From NCBI RefSeq assembly GCF_006715085.1, contig NZ_VFMM01000001.1, positions 3,100,001 to 3,164,000 of the forward strand: a stretch of 64,000 nucleotides of DNA, written 5' to 3'. This stretch comes from Kribbella jejuensis. Its GTDB lineage: Bacteria; Actinomycetota; Actinomycetes; Propionibacteriales; Kribbellaceae. Position 1 is the stretch's first letter. Each line of letters opens with the position of its first letter. Positions 59,209 to 64,000 of the stretch are shown here, in pieces. Under the pieces are notes generated by a model. The model saw only the letters and a list, made by a program, of their open reading frames with translations, was not told the origin of the DNA and did not search any database. Both the position numbers and the translations under genes were made by a program.

Positions 59209-59813
59209 GACGCCACCCGGGTGACGGCGTCGTTCACGACGTACTGGTCCTCGGCGCTGTCGACCATTTGCTGGGCGATCGCCTCGGTCGGAATCCCGAG
59301 ATCGACGCGGATCTCGGAGTTGTAGACGTTGAAGAACATGCTCGGCTTGAGTCGCAGCGTGAGGCCCTTCAGGTCCGCCGGGTTGGCTTCGAAGACAACC
59401 GAGCCGGTCCGCGCGAAGCCGGCGTCGGGAAAGTCGATGCCGCTCTCGGTCGGGTCACTGACCTCTTCGTACACGCTGCCGCCGTCGGTGGTGAGGGTCG
59501 GAGTGAAGGTGTCCGGCTTGGCCACGCCACGCACCGCGTCCCACTCGACCGCGACGTAGATGCCGTCGGTGTCGATCGGCTTGTCGTCGTCGCTCGCCTT
59601 GGCGCTGAGGATCTTCCGCGCGAACGCGATCCGGGTCACCTTGAACGTCGATCCGCTGCCGGCGTACTCGAGCGGCTGGCCGATCTGACCGCTGACGATC
59701 GCCAGGTTCGGCGTGTCGTGGTACACGTTGTCCGGCAGGCCCAGCCGGATCACGCCACCGAGCAGCACGAACAGGACGCCGACCAGCACGGTCGCGGGGC
59801 GGTACAGCTTCAT
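59205..59813 (-). CDS. Membrane-anchored exported protein, unknown
   Basis: 202 residues: N-terminal helix (ATVLVGVLFVLLGGVIRLGL, about 7-26) and an exported beta domain (GSTFKVTRIAFARKILS, IYVAVEWDAVRGVAK, TGSVVFEANPADLKGLTLRL). ATG at 59813 overlaps the upstream gene's stop (ATGA). Middle of three co-translated genes; no Cys pair seen. Function unknown. Confidence 0.8.
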   Translation of the reverse strand: MKLYRPATVLVGVLFVLLGGVIRLGLPDNVYHDTPNLAIVSGQIGQPLEYAGSGSTFKVTRIAFARKILSAKASDDDKPIDTDGIYVAVEWDAVRGVAKPDTFTPTLTTDGGSVYEEVSDPTESGIDFPDAGFARTGSVVFEANPADLKGLTLRLKPSMFFNVYNSEIRVDLGIPTEAIAQQMVDSAEDQYVVNDAVTRVAS

Positions 59814-60448
59814 TTGTTCTTCCCGTCGTCGACAACGACGGTCGGCTTCAGTTGGACGACCGCGGCCGGGTCCTCGTTGTGCCAGTACGGCTTGGGATCC
59901 GCGCCGAGTGCGGAGTTGTCGCCCTCGTAGTGCTCCTGCAGGATCCCGATCTCGACGACGTCCGCGGTGAAGTCCGGATCGACCTCGAACTTGGTGCTGC
60001 ATTCCACCGGCGGCAGCCCGTAGACGAGCTTCCAGTTCAGGTTGTCGCCGCGGCAGGCGCCGCCGTTGGACTCGACCAGGTCCTTGCCACCGCCCGGCAC
60101 GAACCGGAGCAGTTCGCCGCTCACCGACTCGCTGGTCTGTTCCTCGGTGTCGATGTTCTTCGCGGTGAAGTACACCTTCAGAGTGGTCTCGGCCTTGCTG
60201 TAGTCGGTCTTCGGCTTCCGGACGATCTCCGCCTTGGTGAAGGTGAACTCGAACCGGCCGGCCGTCACCGTGGCCGGCGCCGTCAGCGTCGGGACCGTGC
60301 GGCCCTTCTTCTCTTTCCAGCCGCCGGTCAGCAGAATCACCAGGATCGCCGCCACGACGAGTGCGATCACCACCAGCCAGATCCGCCGGTGCCGGTGAAT
60401 CACCCGGTCGGCGATCATCGCATCGATGACCTCGTCGAGACTTTCCAC
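59810..60448 (-). CDS. Membrane-anchored exported protein, unknown
   Basis: 212 residues: short cytoplasmic start (MESLDEVIDAMIADRVIHRH), one helix (IWLVVIALVVAAILVILLTGG, about 23-43) and an exported beta domain (FEFTFTKAEIVRKPKTDYSK, TLKVYFTAKNIDTEEQ) with Cys in GACRGDN and VECSTKF. GTG at 60448 chosen because upstream frame is divergent promoter DNA. First of three leftward genes of one design, so the set may form an exported complex (inference). Confidence 0.8.
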   Translation of the reverse strand: MESLDEVIDAMIADRVIHRHRRIWLVVIALVVAAILVILLTGGWKEKKGRTVPTLTAPATVTAGRFEFTFTKAEIVRKPKTDYSKAETTLKVYFTAKNIDTEEQTSESVSGELLRFVPGGGKDLVESNGGACRGDNLNWKLVYGLPPVECSTKFEVDPDFTADVVEIGILQEHYEGDNSALGADPKPYWHNEDPAAVVQLKPTVVVDDGKNK

Positions 60449-60790
60449 GGCTGCGATCCTAAGGGTCCGCGGGTGCGCGCCGGGCAGGCCGCCCGGCACC
60501 CGGGTATCCGGACTGGACCGGTCGGTCCCGGGTGCGTCAGTCGCGAAACACCCGGAGGCCACTGAGTGCCCGTGAGCGCTTTCTGGCCCCCCTCCCGCGA
60601 GAGGGGACATGGCGACGAGGGAGAAAAGACGCCCTGAGGTGAGTTTCAGGCGCCTGGTGGCAGGTTCTGCTTCGGTCGACGGGTAGAATGGACCGTGTAG
60701 AGCGAGCCGCGCCTTTGCCATCACCGTAGAGGGCGGCTCTACTGTGCCGCGATGCCTCGCGAACGCGGGGTCGGAGGAGGACAACCACCG
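60449..60790. promoter_or_regulatory. Divergent control region with gyrB promoter and hairpins
   Basis: 342 bases without a gene. TAGAAT (60684-60689) is a good -10 for gyrB. CCCCTC-CCGCGA-GAGGGG (about 60589-60606) is a six-pair stem with no T tract, and CGCCCTGA/TCAGGCG (about 60630-60652) could pair with one bulge. GGAGGAGG before the gyrB GTG is the ribosome site. Gyrase promoters respond to supercoiling elsewhere; not shown here. Confidence 0.55.
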
Positions 60791-62863
<2,073 letters not shown>

Positions 62864-62905
62864 TCTCGCTGCTCACCGACGTACTGATCTGAACGGGACT
62901 TTTTC

Positions 62906-64000
62906 ATGACCGAGACCCCCACCTCTCCGGGCCACGACCGGGTCGAGCCGCTCGACCTGCAGACCGAGATGCAGCAGTCGTACCTCGACTACGCGATGGC
63001 CGTCATCGTCGGCCGCGCGCTGCCCGAGGTCCGCGACGGCCTGAAGCCGGTGCACCGGCGGATCCTCTACGCGATGTACGACGGCGGCTACCGGCCGGAC
63101 CGTGGTTTCAACAAGTGCTCCCGCGTCGTCGGTGACGTGATGGGTCAGTACCACCCGCACGGTGACTCCGCGATCTACGACACCCTGGTCCGGCTCGCGC
63201 AGCCGTGGGTGATGCGCGCGCCGCTGATCCAGGGCCAGGGCAACTTCGGTTCGCCCGGTAACGACCCGGCGGCCGCGATGCGGTACACGGAGTGCCGGAT
63301 GGCGCCGCTGGCGATGGAGATGGTCCGCGACATCGACCAGGAGACCGTCGACTTCCGGCCGAACTACGACGGCAAGTCGCAGGAGCCGGTGATCCTGCCG
63401 GCCCGCTTCCCGAACCTGCTCGTCAACGGCTCGTCCGGGATCGCGGTCGGGATGGCGACGAACATCCCGCCGCACAACCTGCGTGAGGTCGCGGCCGCGG
63501 TCGACTGGGCGCTGGAGCACCCGGACGCGACCCGTGAGGAGCTGCTCGACGCCTGCCTGCAGTACATCAAGGGCCCCGACTTCCCGAACGGCGCGCTGAT
63601 CGTCGGCTACAAGGGCATCGACGACGCGTACCGCACCGGTCGTGGTTCGGTCACGATGCGCGCGGTCGTCGACATCGAGGAGGACGCGAAGGGCCGCACC
63701 AGCCTCGTGGTCACCGAGCTGCCGTACATGGTGAACCCGGACAACCTGGCGCTGAAGATCGCCGAGCTGGTGAACACCGGCAAGGTCAGCGGCATCGCCG
63801 ACATCCGCGACGACAGCTCGTCCCGGACCGGTCAGCGGCTCGTGATCGTGCTGAAGCGCGACGCCCAGCCCCGCGTCGTACTGAACAACCTCTACAAGCA
63901 CACGCCGCTGCAGGACACCTTCGGCTGCAACATGCTGGCGCTGGTCGACGGCGTACCGCGCACGCTCAGCGTGGACCTGTTCATCAGCCACTGGATCGAC
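62906..64000 (+). CDS. gyrA: DNA gyrase subunit A (cut by window end)
   Basis: First 365 codons of gyrase A; the stop lies beyond the window. Seen: [40 protein letters not shown], the quinolone-resistance region [23 protein letters not shown] with Ser/Ala-type positions GDSAIYD, and the catalytic Tyr in [15 protein letters not shown]. Breaks and rejoins DNA with GyrB. ATG at 62906; no strong ribosome site before it, only GGGACT. Confidence 0.97.
   Translation, partial: MTETPTSPGHDRVEPLDLQTEMQQSYLDYAMAVIVGRALPEVRDGLKPVHRRILYAMYDGGYRPDRGFNKCSRVVGDVMGQYHPHGDSAIYDTLVRLAQPWVMRAPLIQGQGNFGSPGNDPAAAMRYTECRMAPLAMEMVRDIDQETVDFRPNYDGKSQEPVILPARFPNLLVNGSSGIAVGMATNIPPHNLREVAAAVDWALEHPDATREELLDACLQYIKGPDFPNGALIVGYKGIDDAYRTGRGSVTMRAVVDIEEDAKGRTSLVVTELPYMVNPDNLALKIAELVNTGKVSGIADIRDDSSSRTGQRLVIVLKRDAQPRVVLNNLYKHTPLQDTFGCNMLALVDGVPRTLSVDLFISHWID

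Noticed and set aside
60589..60652. Rho-independent terminator upstream of gyrB
   Set aside because: Stem-loops lack T tracts and lie between divergent genes, where no transcript needs ending; treated as possible regulatory structure only.

Overview
The window is high-GC actinobacterial chromosome centred on the replication origin. GTG starts are frequent, four-base start/stop overlaps are common, third codon positions are strongly G/C, an F420-type luciferase-like oxidoreductase is present, and parS is of the GTTTCACGTGAAAC type. The order sigM - anti-sigma - trxB - trxA - cwlM - (parB, parA, rsmG, jag, yidC, yidD, rnpA, rpmH) - dnaA - dnaN - gnd - recF - dciA - gyrB - gyrA is the classical actinobacterial origin order. 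The accessory content resembles Propionibacteriales such as Kribbella, but the genus is inference only.

Layout. 1-3.7 kb: two-component system (response regulator cut by the left edge, sensor kinase), a Pro/Gly-rich membrane protein and a MmcQ/YjbR-like protein. 3.7-9.2 kb: leftward six-gene catabolic operon (acyl-CoA dehydrogenase, SDR, APH-type kinase, histidine phosphatase, SDR, LLM oxidoreductase) divergent from a TetR regulator. 9.8-14.2 kb: tautomerase, amidase, duplicated membrane protein, nitrilase, and a divergent HxlR regulator with a clear operator pair. 14.3-18.8 kb: M81 metallopeptidase and LacI regulator, divergent from a secreted GH30 glycosidase. 18.8-23.4 kb: second amidase, GNAT, YgjV-like membrane protein, class IV aminotransferase and cca.

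23.4-33.3 kb: rightward cell-envelope and redox block: DUF6049 protein, murJ, a membrane pseudokinase, sigM, anti-sigma, trxB, trxA and a CwlM-like amidase. 33.3-37.7 kb: an MMPL transporter with a PadR regulator and small membrane/GNAT genes. 37.9-41.7 kb: aminotransferase, D-Ala-D-Ala ligase-like protein, SURF1 and DUF3817. 41.7-43.9 kb: gene-poor, low-complexity, repeat-bearing stretch with a parS-like site and a probable SixA phosphatase relic.

43.9-49.9 kb: leftward parB, parA, rsmG, jag, yidC, yidD, rnpA, rpmH. 49.9-53.5 kb: dnaA flanked on both sides by DnaA-box-rich DNA. 53.5-64 kb: rightward dnaN, gnd, recF, dciA, a membrane protein, three leftward membrane-anchored proteins of unknown function, gyrB and the start of gyrA. 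Most essential genes point away from the origin on both sides.

Most notable observations: a very long DnaA N-terminal extension; five parS sites, two of them encoding VSRET in ParA and RsmG; a relay of tiny ORFs joined by ATGA overlaps between sigM and its anti-sigma gene; a sigma-R-type promoter before trxBA; paired palindromic operators for HxlR and PadR; and MurJ and its pseudokinase encoded as separate genes. No rRNA, tRNA, CRISPR array, IS element or prophage was seen.
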